Of a DNA stretch of 64,000 nucleotides, positions 51,090-60,083 are shown piece after piece. Position 1 is the first letter of the stretch, and the number at the start of each line of letters is the position of its first letter. Source of the stretch: Aquimarina amphilecti (lineage in GTDB: Bacteria > Bacteroidota > Bacteroidia > Flavobacteriales > Flavobacteriaceae); contig NZ_FOAB01000003.1 in the NCBI RefSeq assembly GCF_900109375.1, positions 84,620-148,619 on the forward strand, in the 5' to 3' direction. Under the pieces are notes generated by a model. That model saw only the letters and a list, made by a program, of their open reading frames with translations. It made no database searches and was not told the DNA's origin. The position numbers and the translations under genes were made by a program.

Positions 51090-52367
51090 ATGAAAAGATT
51101 TCTTAAATACATCTCGCTATCAGTTGTTTTGATCCTCATATGGACAGCAGTGATTTTTTTAGGTATAGACAAAGGTTGGTGGCATACACCATTCACTGAA
51201 CAAAAAGAGTCTACAAAGTTTATCAAATCAGTTCAAAAAGAACTCAAAAAAGAATTTGTAGGTAGTATGGCGATGGTGATATTTAAAAATGGAGCACCAG
51301 TAATAGAATCTTTTCATTCAAAGAATACTTCAGTTGATCGAAATACCGTGTTTCAAGTAGCTTCTCTTTCGAAATTTGTCTCAGCTATTGGCGTTATGCG
51401 ATTAGTTCAAGAAGGAAAATTAGAATTGGATGTTCCCGTATCTAACTACCTTAAGCGTTGGCAATTACCACCTAGTTCCTTTGATAACAATAAAGTTACG
51501 GTGAGGAGGCTTCTTAGTCATACAGCAGGATTGACCGATGGACTTGGGTATTCGGGTTTTGAAAAATTAAAAGATGTGCAGTCTTTAGAATCTTCACTTA
51601 CCAAAGCAAAAGACGCTGACTTAGGTAAAAATGGCAGCACACAAGTAGGCATTTTACCAGGAAGAGAATGGCGATACTCTGGAGGCGGATTTACATTACT
51701 TCAACTCATCGTAGAGGAAGTAAGTGGACAGTCTTTTGATCAGTATATGAGAACAGAAATTTTTGCTCCCTTGAGAATGCAATCGTCTTTCTATCAATGG
51801 GATGAAAAGTTTCGAAACAAACTGTGTAATTTTTACAACGCAGACGGTTCTAAAGCACCACACTTTTATTACACTTCTCTAGCTGCAACATCGCTGTATA
51901 CAACTTTAAACGATTTAGAAAAGCTTTTCACTCTTTTTGATGAAGAACAGAGCACTCTAAAACCGTTGCTACCAAAATACCAAAGAATGATGTGGCAAGT
52001 TGAGGCGAGTAAACTTGGCGCTCCTATATATGGTCTCGGCACCTTTCTTTTCGCAGAAGTTGACAAGGGACAATTTGTAATAGGACACGACGGCCAAAGC
52101 AATCCACCCATTAATACTGCTTTTCGATATAACCCAACAAATAGGGATGGTATTATCGTGTTGACCACAGGCAGCTCTGATTTTGCTACTCGAATCGCAA
52201 GTGATTGGGTATTCATAAATACAGGAAAAGTAGATACCTTGCTTTTTGCGATGCAACAAAGTAACATGACCCAGCTTGTGATCATAGGAAGTATACTAAT
52301 AATACTGCTAATTATAACTTACATTCGTTTCAAGAATTTAGTAGCAAATATTATAACCCAGAACTAA
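51090..52367 (+). CDS. serine hydrolase, class C beta-lactamase-like
   Basis: The 425-aa protein has an N-terminal membrane anchor (about 8-26) and a penicillin-binding-protein-like fold. The nucleophile motif is ASLSKFVSAIG (S-x-x-K), YSGGGFTLLQL takes the place of Y-x-N, and IGHDGQSNP that of the H/K-x-G motif. A C-terminal helix (about 393-412) anchors it again. It is likely a periplasmic peptidase or esterase rather than a true beta-lactamase. Decayed sequence of a related protein follows directly. Confidence 0.9.
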   Translation: MKRFLKYISLSVVLILIWTAVIFLGIDKGWWHTPFTEQKESTKFIKSVQKELKKEFVGSMAMVIFKNGAPVIESFHSKNTSVDRNTVFQVASLSKFVSAIGVMRLVQEGKLELDVPVSNYLKRWQLPPSSFDNNKVTVRRLLSHTAGLTDGLGYSGFEKLKDVQSLESSLTKAKDADLGKNGSTQVGILPGREWRYSGGGFTLLQLIVEEVSGQSFDQYMRTEIFAPLRMQSSFYQWDEKFRNKLCNFYNADGSKAPHFYYTSLAATSLYTTLNDLEKLFTLFDEEQSTLKPLLPKYQRMMWQVEASKLGAPIYGLGTFLFAEVDKGQFVIGHDGQSNPPINTAFRYNPTNRDGIIVLTTGSSDFATRIASDWVFINTGKVDTLLFAMQQSNMTQLVIIGSILIILLIITYIRFKNLVANIITQN

Positions 52368-53187
52368 ATGCATATTATACGTTCACGGTGAAAGAAAATA
52401 CATTGATAGCGCAGCACGTATGACTAGGCGAATTCAAAATGAAAGCTATTAAAAATGATTATTTCCTTGGTAGCAAAGGATCGTTTATAAATGCAAAAAA
52501 TCCAGCTAAAGAAATATAGCATTTTTTTGATACGTTATCTAAGCAATATGGATTTGATATCATTCCTAATGAAGATTCTTTTTATTTTATTGGAAATATA
52601 TTAGGCGTAGCACGTCGGTTAAAAAGCAGTAAACGCTATGCTGAATTGGTAGCGCTTTTAGAGTTAGCTGTACGTTATTATCCTAACTCTTCAATGATAC
52701 ACAAAAAACTCTCAGAAGCCTATAAAAGTGCTAATTATCTTGAAAAGGCAGGGCTTTCTGATAAAAAATCAAGAATACTCTCCAATGCAGCACGAATAAA
52801 AAATCACATAAAGATTCTTTAAACGCAATACTAGATTAATATTACAAGCTAAATCTTAAAGTTTTTCAATCGGGCTCTTCTATAAAAAACATAGATACTA
52901 TATTCCATCTTTTTACAGATAGCTTTACATATATTCATCCAAAATACGGAGGAATCTATATTCGGAATGATTTATATAATGGTTATGTGAGGAATCAACA
53001 AAAAGGAGAATATAATGGTGAAATTACAGATATTCGAATTCTAAATAAAATTGTTGGCCTGAATGCCTTAATGGTTAAAAGAATCTACTTAGAGAAGCAT
53101 GGTGATACAATTAAAGAAGGTGAATCGCGAATGACACTTTTTGAGTTAAAAAAAGGAAAAATATCTAAAATCTTTGAATATTGGTAG
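52367..53187 (+). pseudogene. decayed C-terminal part of a hydrolase with NTF2-like end
   Basis: Starting at the stop of the serine hydrolase, one frame reads YTFTVKENTLIAQHV, a TGA stop, LGEFKMKAIKNDYFLGSKG, a TAG stop, then a TPR-like section (KRYAELVALLELAVRYYPNS, HKKLSEAYKSANY) ending at a TAA near 52820. A shifted frame continues after another TAA with KVFQSGSSIKNIDTIFHLFT, TYIHPKYGGIYIR and MTLFELKKGKISKIFEYW, an NTF2-like domain. Two in-frame stops, a frameshift and a further stop make it a pseudogene; the domains match C-terminal extensions of flavobacterial serine hydrolases. Confidence 0.75.
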
Positions 53188-53292
53188 TTGAATAAAAAAC
53201 TGTACTAAACTATGTAGATAAAGCATAATAATAAGAAAAATAAATATATAACATTAGATTTAGTTTTCTAAAATAGAAATGAAATTTGCATT

Positions 53293-53394
53293 GGAATATT
53301 GACAAATAGTATTGCAATCGGTTTGTCCTTAGGAGCTGGGTTAGTTCTTGGAATTTCTTTTAGAACTAGCGTTAAAGAAATGAATGAGAAATAG
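53293..53394 (+). pseudogene. remnant of the glycine-zipper peptide gene
   Basis: The frame GILTNSIAIGLSLGAGLVLG followed by ISFRTSVKEMNEK matches residues 20-46 of the intact peptide at 50947-51087 (GILTDNIAIGLAFGAG). It has no start codon and its first half is missing. It follows the hydrolase pseudogene in the same order seen around the intact copies, only inverted in position. Confidence 0.65.
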
Positions 53395-53437
53395 AAAAAA
53401 TGTATAGTCTCTCTTAAATTATGGACAACAATGTCCA

Positions 53438-53563
53438 TAATTAATAACGGTTTGAGTAATTACTTAAACCATTATTTTATTAAATAAAGTATATTGTGAT
53501 ATAGAAAGTAGTTGCAATAATTCTGCTACTACTCATATATAAAATCGTTAATAATAATTTAAG
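53438..53563 (+). repeat. 126-bp direct repeat, copy 2
   Basis: It matches 40790-40915 with six substitutions and no gaps, keeping the hairpin and the cassette-type right end (ATAAAATCGTTAATAATAAT). The next 15 bases (AGAGAGACTGAAAGA) are also those following AATTTA at 42844, linking this junction to the Crp promoter region. Confidence 0.75.
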
Positions 53564-53607
53564 AGAGACTGAAAGAAAAAATTTATCATATAATCACAGA
53601 AGACAAT

Positions 53608-54447
53608 TTGTCCATAGCTGTCTGGAAAATGGAACCGGAAAAAATATCGGACAAACATATCTTTTTAACACATGGTACATTTTCTAATAAAAAGATATGC
53701 GATGGAATTGCAAAATATATGACCGAAAAAGGATTTACCTGCTGGATAATGGAATGGAGAAATCATGGGGAAAGTAACAAAAGTAATCACAATTTCAATT
53801 TTGAAACTATTGCAAACTATGATCTCAAATCAACATTTAATTTCCTCTTCACTAACCAAAATATAGGAAACATTGATTGTTTAGCTCATAGTGGTGGTGG
53901 AATTGCATTAACTATCCTATTAATTAACAACCCTTACTATCGCTCAAAAATTAACAGCATTACTCTATTCGGAGTACAAGCTTTTGGAGCAGGAACCGAA
54001 TTTAATAATCGAATGAAGATATTGGCGGGTAAAAAATTGTCTGCATTGTTAGGAATTGTACCAGCCAAAACAGCAGGTTCAACGGAACATAGCGAGAATT
54101 ATTACACTATGAAACAGTGGTTTAATTGGAATTTAAGACAAAACTTTATTGGAGACAATGGATTTGACTACTTGAATAAAATGAACGAAATAAGAGTTCC
54201 TATATTATCCATTTGTGCGAAAGGTGATAGTTTTATAGCTCCAAAAATTGGTTGCGAAAAATTTCTAAATGCATTTCATAACAATTCTAATAAATTACTT
54301 TTCGTTTCAAAGGAAAACGGGAATTTGGAAGATTATAATCATAGTCGAATTTTAAAATCCCAAAACGCAAGAAAGGAATTATGGCCAATAGTAGCAAAAT
54401 GGATAATGGATAGAAAAACTATTACCAACCATGTGTATAAAACATAA
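53608..54447 (+). CDS. alpha/beta hydrolase, N-terminus unclear
   Basis: The 279-aa protein has an alpha/beta hydrolase fold: HIFLTHGTFSNKKICDGIA, 'GFTCWIMEWRNHGESNK', nucleophile elbow IDCLAHSGGGIALTIL, acid region ICAKGDSFIAP and a late His in EDYNHSRIL. The frame is open back to 53563 and reads KEKIYHIITEDNLSIAVWKM, like the expected N-terminus of such proteins, but no ATG exists. Only TTG at 53608 is available. The 5' end may have been lost at the 126-bp repeat. Confidence 0.75.
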   Translation: MSIAVWKMEPEKISDKHIFLTHGTFSNKKICDGIAKYMTEKGFTCWIMEWRNHGESNKSNHNFNFETIANYDLKSTFNFLFTNQNIGNIDCLAHSGGGIALTILLINNPYYRSKINSITLFGVQAFGAGTEFNNRMKILAGKKLSALLGIVPAKTAGSTEHSENYYTMKQWFNWNLRQNFIGDNGFDYLNKMNEIRVPILSICAKGDSFIAPKIGCEKFLNAFHNNSNKLLFVSKENGNLEDYNHSRILKSQNARKELWPIVAKWIMDRKTITNHVYKT

Positions 54448-54467
54448 CATACAAAAAGATAAAAAAA

Positions 54468-55085
54468 TTGAATACTAAAACTGATGACAAATGGATTAAT
54501 GTAAGTAAAACAAGACCTTTTCGTGATTTAGATATTATTACTTTCGAAAATGATAGGATTACGTATTCAGTTCTGGAAAACGTTGAAAATCAAATAAACT
54601 TAAAAGAAAAAGAAGTTGAAAATTCTTCAAAAAAAATAGCTGATCTAAACTTTGAATTCATAGATTCTGACCGAATACGATTTTATCTAAAAGGAAAAAT
54701 AATTACTATGTTTAATAAAACAGAATCTAAAACCGAAGGCACTATATTTGAACAGGATTATGTTAGATTAACTCCAACAGTGTCAAAAATATCGGAAAGT
54801 AGAATTCAACTTTTAAAATATAATTTTAAATGGAATAATGAACAGGAAATTATAGAATTCAATAAAATTTTAGATCAACCTAAAATGATTAAAACTCTCA
54901 GTAAAATGAGATATTCAGGACGAAAAATTTTATTAGAAAAAATAGATCATACTTTATTAATTTCTTCATTTTATAATAATCGAAAAGGATTGGTGTTGCT
55001 TATTAAAGAAATTGATGAAACGAAAGCTGTTTTATATGGACTCCCACAAGAACCTTTTGAAATAGTAGTTAAAAGAATTGATTAA
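54468..55085 (+). CDS. hypothetical protein, 205 aa (TTG start)
   Basis: The soluble protein is beta-rich in the first two thirds (e.g. 'LNFEFIDSDRIRFYLKGKI') and more helical later, without signal or membrane segments. I do not recognise a family. The start is TTG at 54468; it lies 20 bp after the hydrolase and 19 bp before the GTPase gene. Confidence 0.5.
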   Translation: MNTKTDDKWINVSKTRPFRDLDIITFENDRITYSVLENVENQINLKEKEVENSSKKIADLNFEFIDSDRIRFYLKGKIITMFNKTESKTEGTIFEQDYVRLTPTVSKISESRIQLLKYNFKWNNEQEIIEFNKILDQPKMIKTLSKMRYSGRKILLEKIDHTLLISSFYNNRKGLVLLIKEIDETKAVLYGLPQEPFEIVVKRID

Positions 55086-55104
55086 AAACACGTACTAAAA
55101 AGAG

Positions 55105-56022
55105 ATGGAAGCTATTATTACAGTTGTTGGTTTTTTAGGAGCAGGAAAAACAACATTATTAAAATACTTGATGACCAACTATATTAATAAAGGTTGGAAT
55201 CCTTTTATTATTCTTAATGATTATGAAAATGCAAATCTTGATGCCCAACAATTTATAGATCAAATAGAACCAAAACAAATCAGAGCCCTCAGTGGTAGTT
55301 GTATATGTTGTAGTGGTATAAATGAACTTAGAGATCAAGTTAATAGAATCCCTGAGCGAACCAATGGAATTACACTTATTGAAGCCAATGGTACTTCTGA
55401 TGCTTGTTCACTGATGAGTTTTCTTGGTGTTGGTCTAAACGATCGTTTTCTGCCACCAATTCAAATTTCAGTTGTGGATCTTAAAAATTGGCAAAAAAGA
55501 GGCGAACATAATGAACTTGAAGCAAACCAGATTCAGGTGTCTTCTCTGATTGTATTAACTCATACTGAAAATATACCATCCAACAGACTAACTTTAGTAA
55601 TTAAAGAACTAAATAAACTCAATCCATTAGCAGAAACTATGCGCATGGAAGAGATTGATATCTATCTTATTCCTAAACTATCTCCATCTAAAAATAAGGC
55701 TCAAAAGTTTGAACACCTTAAATCGCATTGGTCTTCTTGCTCTGTTGATTTACCAAAATTACCCAATTCAAATTGCATTTATGACATTTGTAGTACGCTA
55801 CCTAAGACCATTTTACGTGTAAAAGGCTGCACTCGAATCGGAAATGAAGAAGAATACACTTATTTTGAACGAACTCCGGACGGAAAAGTATCTATTAGGC
55901 CATTTAATGGATTGCCAATAACAGGGGCCAAACTCTTAACTATAGGTCCTGGAAGTGACCCTAAACTACTAGAAAAAGCAATCAAAAACAGTTTGTTACA
56001 ACAAGATAAAGTTCGTAATTAA
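55105..56022 (+). CDS. G3E family GTPase (CobW/YjiA/ZNG-like metal chaperone)
   Basis: The 305-aa protein has P-loop GFLGAGKTTLLKYL (residues 8-21), the metal-binding motif GSCICCSGINEL (C-x-C-C) and a later LTHTEN in place of the usual NKxD, plus a short CobW C-terminal domain. Members use GTP to load Zn, Co or Ni into target enzymes. No metalloenzyme partner is obvious next to it. The weak NKxD motif leaves nucleotide specificity open. Confidence 0.85.
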   Translation: MEAIITVVGFLGAGKTTLLKYLMTNYINKGWNPFIILNDYENANLDAQQFIDQIEPKQIRALSGSCICCSGINELRDQVNRIPERTNGITLIEANGTSDACSLMSFLGVGLNDRFLPPIQISVVDLKNWQKRGEHNELEANQIQVSSLIVLTHTENIPSNRLTLVIKELNKLNPLAETMRMEEIDIYLIPKLSPSKNKAQKFEHLKSHWSSCSVDLPKLPNSNCIYDICSTLPKTILRVKGCTRIGNEEEYTYFERTPDGKVSIRPFNGLPITGAKLLTIGPGSDPKLLEKAIKNSLLQQDKVRN

Positions 56023-56197
56023 ACTAGTCTAAACACACCACAATAAAGTATAATCTCCATCTAAAAATCATTGGTAAGATTCTAAATACCAACTGTAACA
56101 ATACTAAAACATATACATCATTACTAGACAACTCGACAAACTCAGATCTTTATTTATATCATGACATTAGAGTTAAAATGAAAAATGTAACTAGAAA
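56023..56197. other. intergenic region upstream of the 56,198 hydrolase
   Basis: The 175-bp AT-rich stretch has no gene or repeat that I could recognise. It presumably holds the promoter of the next gene. Confidence 0.3.
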
Positions 56198-57250
56198 ATG
56201 AAAAGAATAATAGCACTAACAATCCTTACTCTGATTTTCTTCAATTTAAAAGCTCAAAGTAATAAACAGGTTTTGAATTTTGAATTTGAAGGGATAAAGT
56301 TGAACGGAGTATTGAATCTTCCAAAAGACCAAAAACCCAAAGGAATTGTGCTCATAATTCATGGATCAGGAAAAACAAATGCTGTAGCGCAGGAATGGTA
56401 CTCAGATATAAGAGAGACCATCGTAAAAGCAGGTTTTGCTACATATATGTGGGATAAAATGGGGTGCGGAAAAAGTGGTGGTGCTTTCAATTATAATCAA
56501 TCAGTTCAGAATAGTGCATCTGAGGTAATAGCTGCGATCAATACTTTGAAAGAAAAACAAATATCAGAATCAAATCATATTGGTCTATATGGAGTTAGTA
56601 GAGCCGGTTGGATAAACCCAATTGTGATAAACCAATATAAAGATATTTCATTTTGGATTTCGGTCAGTGGTGTTGATGATAAAGAAAACTTCGGTTATCT
56701 TCTAGAAGAAAATTTAAGAATTGAAGAGTTGCCTAAAGGTTCAATTAACTTAATTGTAGATCAATGGTTAAAAGGAATAAAAATTGCTCACTCAGGTGAA
56801 AGTTTCGAAGCTTATATGAATGCTACTAAAGATCTTCAAAACAATACGTTTTGGTTACGATTTGTTAAGGAAAATATGGGTGAGATGAATAAGAAAACAT
56901 ACACTAGTTTTCAAACACCTCTTATGAAACAAACCCTTGATAAAGAAACTGGCTTACCGGTTTACATAGAGGATTTTAACCAGATCTTATCAAATGTGAA
57001 AATTCCTGTTTTGGCGTTGTTTGGAGAAACAGATATGAACGTAGACTGGAAGAAAACTAAACTATTATACGAAAAAACAGTAGGTCAAAATAAAAATTTG
57101 AGAACAAAAACGTTTTCAAATTGTAATCATAATATATTCGAATGCAAGACTGGAGGTTTTTACGAATTTCAAGATCACAAATTACCTTACAAAAGATGCG
57201 ATGGTTTTCTAAATACTATTGAATATTGGTTAAATAACAAATATGATTAA
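56198..57250 (+). CDS. secreted alpha/beta hydrolase
   Basis: The 350-aa protein has a signal peptide (ending LKAQ). Its alpha/beta hydrolase fold has IVLIIHGSGKTNAVAQEWY, 'GFATYMWDKMGCGKSGG', nucleophile elbow GLYGVSRAGWINPIV (G-V-S-R-A), acid region ALFGETDMNVDW and the final His in SNCNHNIFE. Periplasmic; substrate unknown. It is not closely similar to the hydrolases at 49,505 or 53,608. Confidence 0.9.
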   Translation: MKRIIALTILTLIFFNLKAQSNKQVLNFEFEGIKLNGVLNLPKDQKPKGIVLIIHGSGKTNAVAQEWYSDIRETIVKAGFATYMWDKMGCGKSGGAFNYNQSVQNSASEVIAAINTLKEKQISESNHIGLYGVSRAGWINPIVINQYKDISFWISVSGVDDKENFGYLLEENLRIEELPKGSINLIVDQWLKGIKIAHSGESFEAYMNATKDLQNNTFWLRFVKENMGEMNKKTYTSFQTPLMKQTLDKETGLPVYIEDFNQILSNVKIPVLALFGETDMNVDWKKTKLLYEKTVGQNKNLRTKTFSNCNHNIFECKTGGFYEFQDHKLPYKRCDGFLNTIEYWLNNKYD

Positions 57251-57378
57251 TTGAATTAGAATTTCTTATTCTTAAAACTCATACACATTAATTATATTAG
57301 CCAGCATAGGATGTTTCTCAAAAACTATCTTTTAATGAATCATTGTTAAACCATTAGTCAACCTATGAATAAAACTAT

Positions 57379-58026
57379 ATGAAGATTATAAAAAAGGTAC
57401 TTAAATGGTTTTTATTTTTTTTATTAATTCCAATAACATACATAATTACTTCCCTTATTTTAACTACAATAACAATTGATCGAAAAACAGATACTAACAG
57501 CTTAGATAAATCAATTTATTTAAGTACTAATGGAGTTCATTTAGATATCATTATACCAAAAAAAGATATAGATAGTTTAGTGCTATTTGGAATAAAGCAT
57601 AATGAAAATGAAAATTATTTATCATTCGGTTGGGGAGATGAAAATTTTTATATTAACACACCAACTTGGGGTGATTTAACCTTTACCAATGCATTTAAAG
57701 CCATGTTTTTACAGAGTGCAACGTTAATGCATGTAACTCGATATCAACGAAAACGCACAGATTGGGTGGAAATAAAAGTAAATGAGTTGGAATTACAAAA
57801 ATTAAATACTTACTTACTACATACTTTTGAGAGTAATGAAAATGGGATGAAAATTATACTCAAAAACAAAGGTTATTCTTCTATGGATGATTTCTACAAG
57901 TCTAATGGAAGTTACTCTTGTTTTAAAACTTGCAATAGTTGGGTAAATATAGGATTTAAAGAAAGTGGATTAAAATCTTGTCTTTGGACACCTTTTGACT
58001 TTGGATTGTTGGATAAGTATCAATAA
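57379..58026 (+). CDS. DUF2459 / TIGR02117-type protein
   Basis: The 215-aa protein has an N-terminal membrane helix (about 7-29). The extracytoplasmic domain carries the family pattern STNGVHLDIIIPKKDID, 'YLSFGWGDENFYINTPTWGD', MHVTRY and the conserved SYSCFKTCNSWVNIGFKESG. Function unknown; homologues are often near polymer or lipid metabolism genes, but none is here. Confidence 0.85.
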   Translation: MKIIKKVLKWFLFFLLIPITYIITSLILTTITIDRKTDTNSLDKSIYLSTNGVHLDIIIPKKDIDSLVLFGIKHNENENYLSFGWGDENFYINTPTWGDLTFTNAFKAMFLQSATLMHVTRYQRKRTDWVEIKVNELELQKLNTYLLHTFESNENGMKIILKNKGYSSMDDFYKSNGSYSCFKTCNSWVNIGFKESGLKSCLWTPFDFGLLDKYQ

Positions 58027-58193
58027 ACACATCAGAAAAATTATTCTAAAAAGATTAAAACGTAGAACTTTTTAAACAAAAAGCTCAATTTTGCAACCGA
58101 CATTTTACCAAGATTTATATATACAGATAGCTAAAGAGGAAGGTTATTTTTGGGCAGTAACTAAAGAAAAAACTTAAAAACTGTGAGATTTAT
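58027..58193. other. intergenic region with a possible 28-codon remnant
   Basis: A TTG-started frame at 58091-58177 encodes QPTFYQDLYIQIAKEEGYFW and AVTKEKT. It looks coding-like and may be the last piece of a lost gene. No homology can be claimed. Confidence 0.25.
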
Positions 58194-59105
58194 ATGCAAC
58201 ACTTCAAAACACTTTCATCGTTTTTAGATTATTTGGAGCTACCTCGTCCTGAACATCCAATGCTGAGTGTCTTGTTTGCGGCTGGAGAAAGTTTTCTTCC
58301 ATGCCACAGAAAGAGTTCTCCACCTATTATAAATGATTGCTATTCCATTAGTTTAAAGAAAATTGTAAAAGGAGACTTAAACTATGGACGAACAAAATAT
58401 GATTTTACCAATGGAGCATTAATTTTTGTTGCACCAAGACAAGTTTTGCAATGGGATAGTCGTGTAGTTTTTGAGCAAAAAGGATTTTCAGTAAACTTTC
58501 ACGAAGATTTTATTAAAGGTACTGAAATAGCACAACAGATTAAGAAATTTGGTTTTTTTTCCTATTCAGTAAATGAGGCTTTACATCTTTCGCCAAAAGA
58601 AGAAATGTTGATAGAATCTATTGCAAAAAATATTGAAATCGAATATCAAAACAACCAAGATGAATTTAGTAAAGAAATTATCATTTCTCAATTAAGTACC
58701 CTTTTAAAATATGCGAATCGTTTTTATGAAAGACAGTTTTTAAATAGAAAAGAACTATCCAACAATTTATTGGAACAATTCCACAAACAAATTACATCAT
58801 ATTTTGAAACTGGAAAATTACAAGAAAGAGGTATTCCAAGCATAGAACAATTAGCAAATAAAATGTCGGTTTCACAACGCTATCTCAGTGATACACTTAA
58901 AAAAGAAACTGGCATAACCACAACCGAACATTTACAATTATACTTAATTGACGAAGCCAAGAATATTTTACTAAAACCCAATAAAAGTATATCTGAAGTA
59001 GCCTATGAATTGGGATTTGAATATCCACAATATTTTTCCAGATTATTCAAAAGAAAAGAAGGCATAAGCCCATCAGAATATAGAGAAAAGTATAAAATGA
59101 ATTAA
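58194..59105 (+). CDS. AraC family transcriptional regulator
   Basis: The 303-aa protein has an N-terminal cupin-like domain (about 1-165; 'GALIFVAPRQVLQWDSRVVF') and an AraC HTH (about 205-300; IEQLANKMSVSQRYLSDTLK and 'ISEVAYELGFEYPQYFSRLFKR'). The type is common in flavobacteria, often next to an oxidoreductase it controls. Here the nearest genes are of unknown function. Confidence 0.92.
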   Translation: MQHFKTLSSFLDYLELPRPEHPMLSVLFAAGESFLPCHRKSSPPIINDCYSISLKKIVKGDLNYGRTKYDFTNGALIFVAPRQVLQWDSRVVFEQKGFSVNFHEDFIKGTEIAQQIKKFGFFSYSVNEALHLSPKEEMLIESIAKNIEIEYQNNQDEFSKEIIISQLSTLLKYANRFYERQFLNRKELSNNLLEQFHKQITSYFETGKLQERGIPSIEQLANKMSVSQRYLSDTLKKETGITTTEHLQLYLIDEAKNILLKPNKSISEVAYELGFEYPQYFSRLFKRKEGISPSEYREKYKMN

Positions 59106-59294
59106 AAATATCATGAATGATCATATATGCAATTATACCAGTTAAATAAATAGTTACATGATCCGCTACTTTTTGAAATACAAGAATGTGTTGGAAATAA
59201 TAGTTTACAATTATTGTGAGCTAAAAACAAAAAGCTCACGCCAATATGTAACAAACATCGCTTTTCATATACATATATAATAAACCATATAAAT

Positions 59295-59414
59295 ATGAAT
59301 ATGAATATGAATACTAAGGTTGCTAAAAAAAACACTAATCTACAATGGGGAATTTCATTTTTGATAATTTTCTGGTTTCTAATAACTTTCTATATTCATA
59401 ATTCTTATCATTAA
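59295..59414 (+). CDS. 39-aa single-helix membrane peptide
   Basis: The ORF begins with three Met-Asn pairs, then TKVAKKNTNLQWG and one membrane helix ISFLIIFWFLITFYIH before the stop. The 5' region 59281-59330 has ATATGAATATGAATATGAAT, a short tandem repeat that makes the start ambiguous. No family known; coding status rests on the clear helix only. Confidence 0.35.
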   Translation: MNMNMNTKVAKKNTNLQWGISFLIIFWFLITFYIHNSYH

Positions 59415-59488
59415 TTTTTTAGTACGCTACTCTAATAGCAAAATAAAAGTTATAAGCTTCACATAATTTCACTTTAAAAACAGGAAAA

Positions 59489-59968
59489 ATGATAAAGATT
59501 AATTGGAAAAAAGATTTTTTTTCGTCCAAATACGCGCTATTATCAAGTAATCAAAATATAGGAGAATTTAACCAGCATTCTTTTAGTAATTTTTCGATTG
59601 GAAAATTAAATGATACTAAACTGAAATTTAAAAAGAAGGTTTTTTTTAATTCGGAAATAGATATCATAGACTTAACATTAAACAAACCTATAGGAAGTAT
59701 TAAATTCAATAGTTGGAGAGGAGGAACTATTATTTCTCTTAACGGAGACAGTTATAAATGGAATCATGATAATTTCTGGAATTCAAAATGGAGTATCTCT
59801 CAAAATCAAAAAAGATTAATTCATTACAAAAGCTCAACTAAAACGGGACTGATAGAATCTTCTGTCGATAATGAGTCCTTAATATTGTGTGGCCTCTTTG
59901 TTCATAATTATTACTTACTATCATTAATTATCCTCTCTGCTTTAGTCATAATAATTTCCACGAGCTAA
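59489..59968 (+). CDS. hypothetical protein with C-terminal membrane helix
   Basis: The 159-aa protein has a beta-rich soluble part with LNKPIGSIKFNSWRGGTIIS and 'GDSYKWNHDNFWNSKWSISQ', resembling tubby-like/LURP beta-barrel repeats, and a C-terminal membrane helix (about 137-157). Family not certain. It stands alone between two AraC genes. Confidence 0.5.
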   Translation: MIKINWKKDFFSSKYALLSSNQNIGEFNQHSFSNFSIGKLNDTKLKFKKKVFFNSEIDIIDLTLNKPIGSIKFNSWRGGTIISLNGDSYKWNHDNFWNSKWSISQNQKRLIHYKSSTKTGLIESSVDNESLILCGLFVHNYYLLSLIILSALVIIISTS

Positions 59969-60083
59969 TAAAATAATTATTGAGAACTAAGCAATAAAGA
60001 ATTTAGATTTTGCACTAATATTTATTTTATTTTTATGGTGTTCCGTAATATTTAAATTCTCAGTTTAGATAAAAAACAATAGT

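Noticed and set aside
51090..52367. Antibiotic-resistance beta-lactamase
   Set aside because: The Y-x-N motif is replaced by YSG and the protein has two membrane anchors; class C-like serine hydrolases of this form are usually peptidases or esterases.
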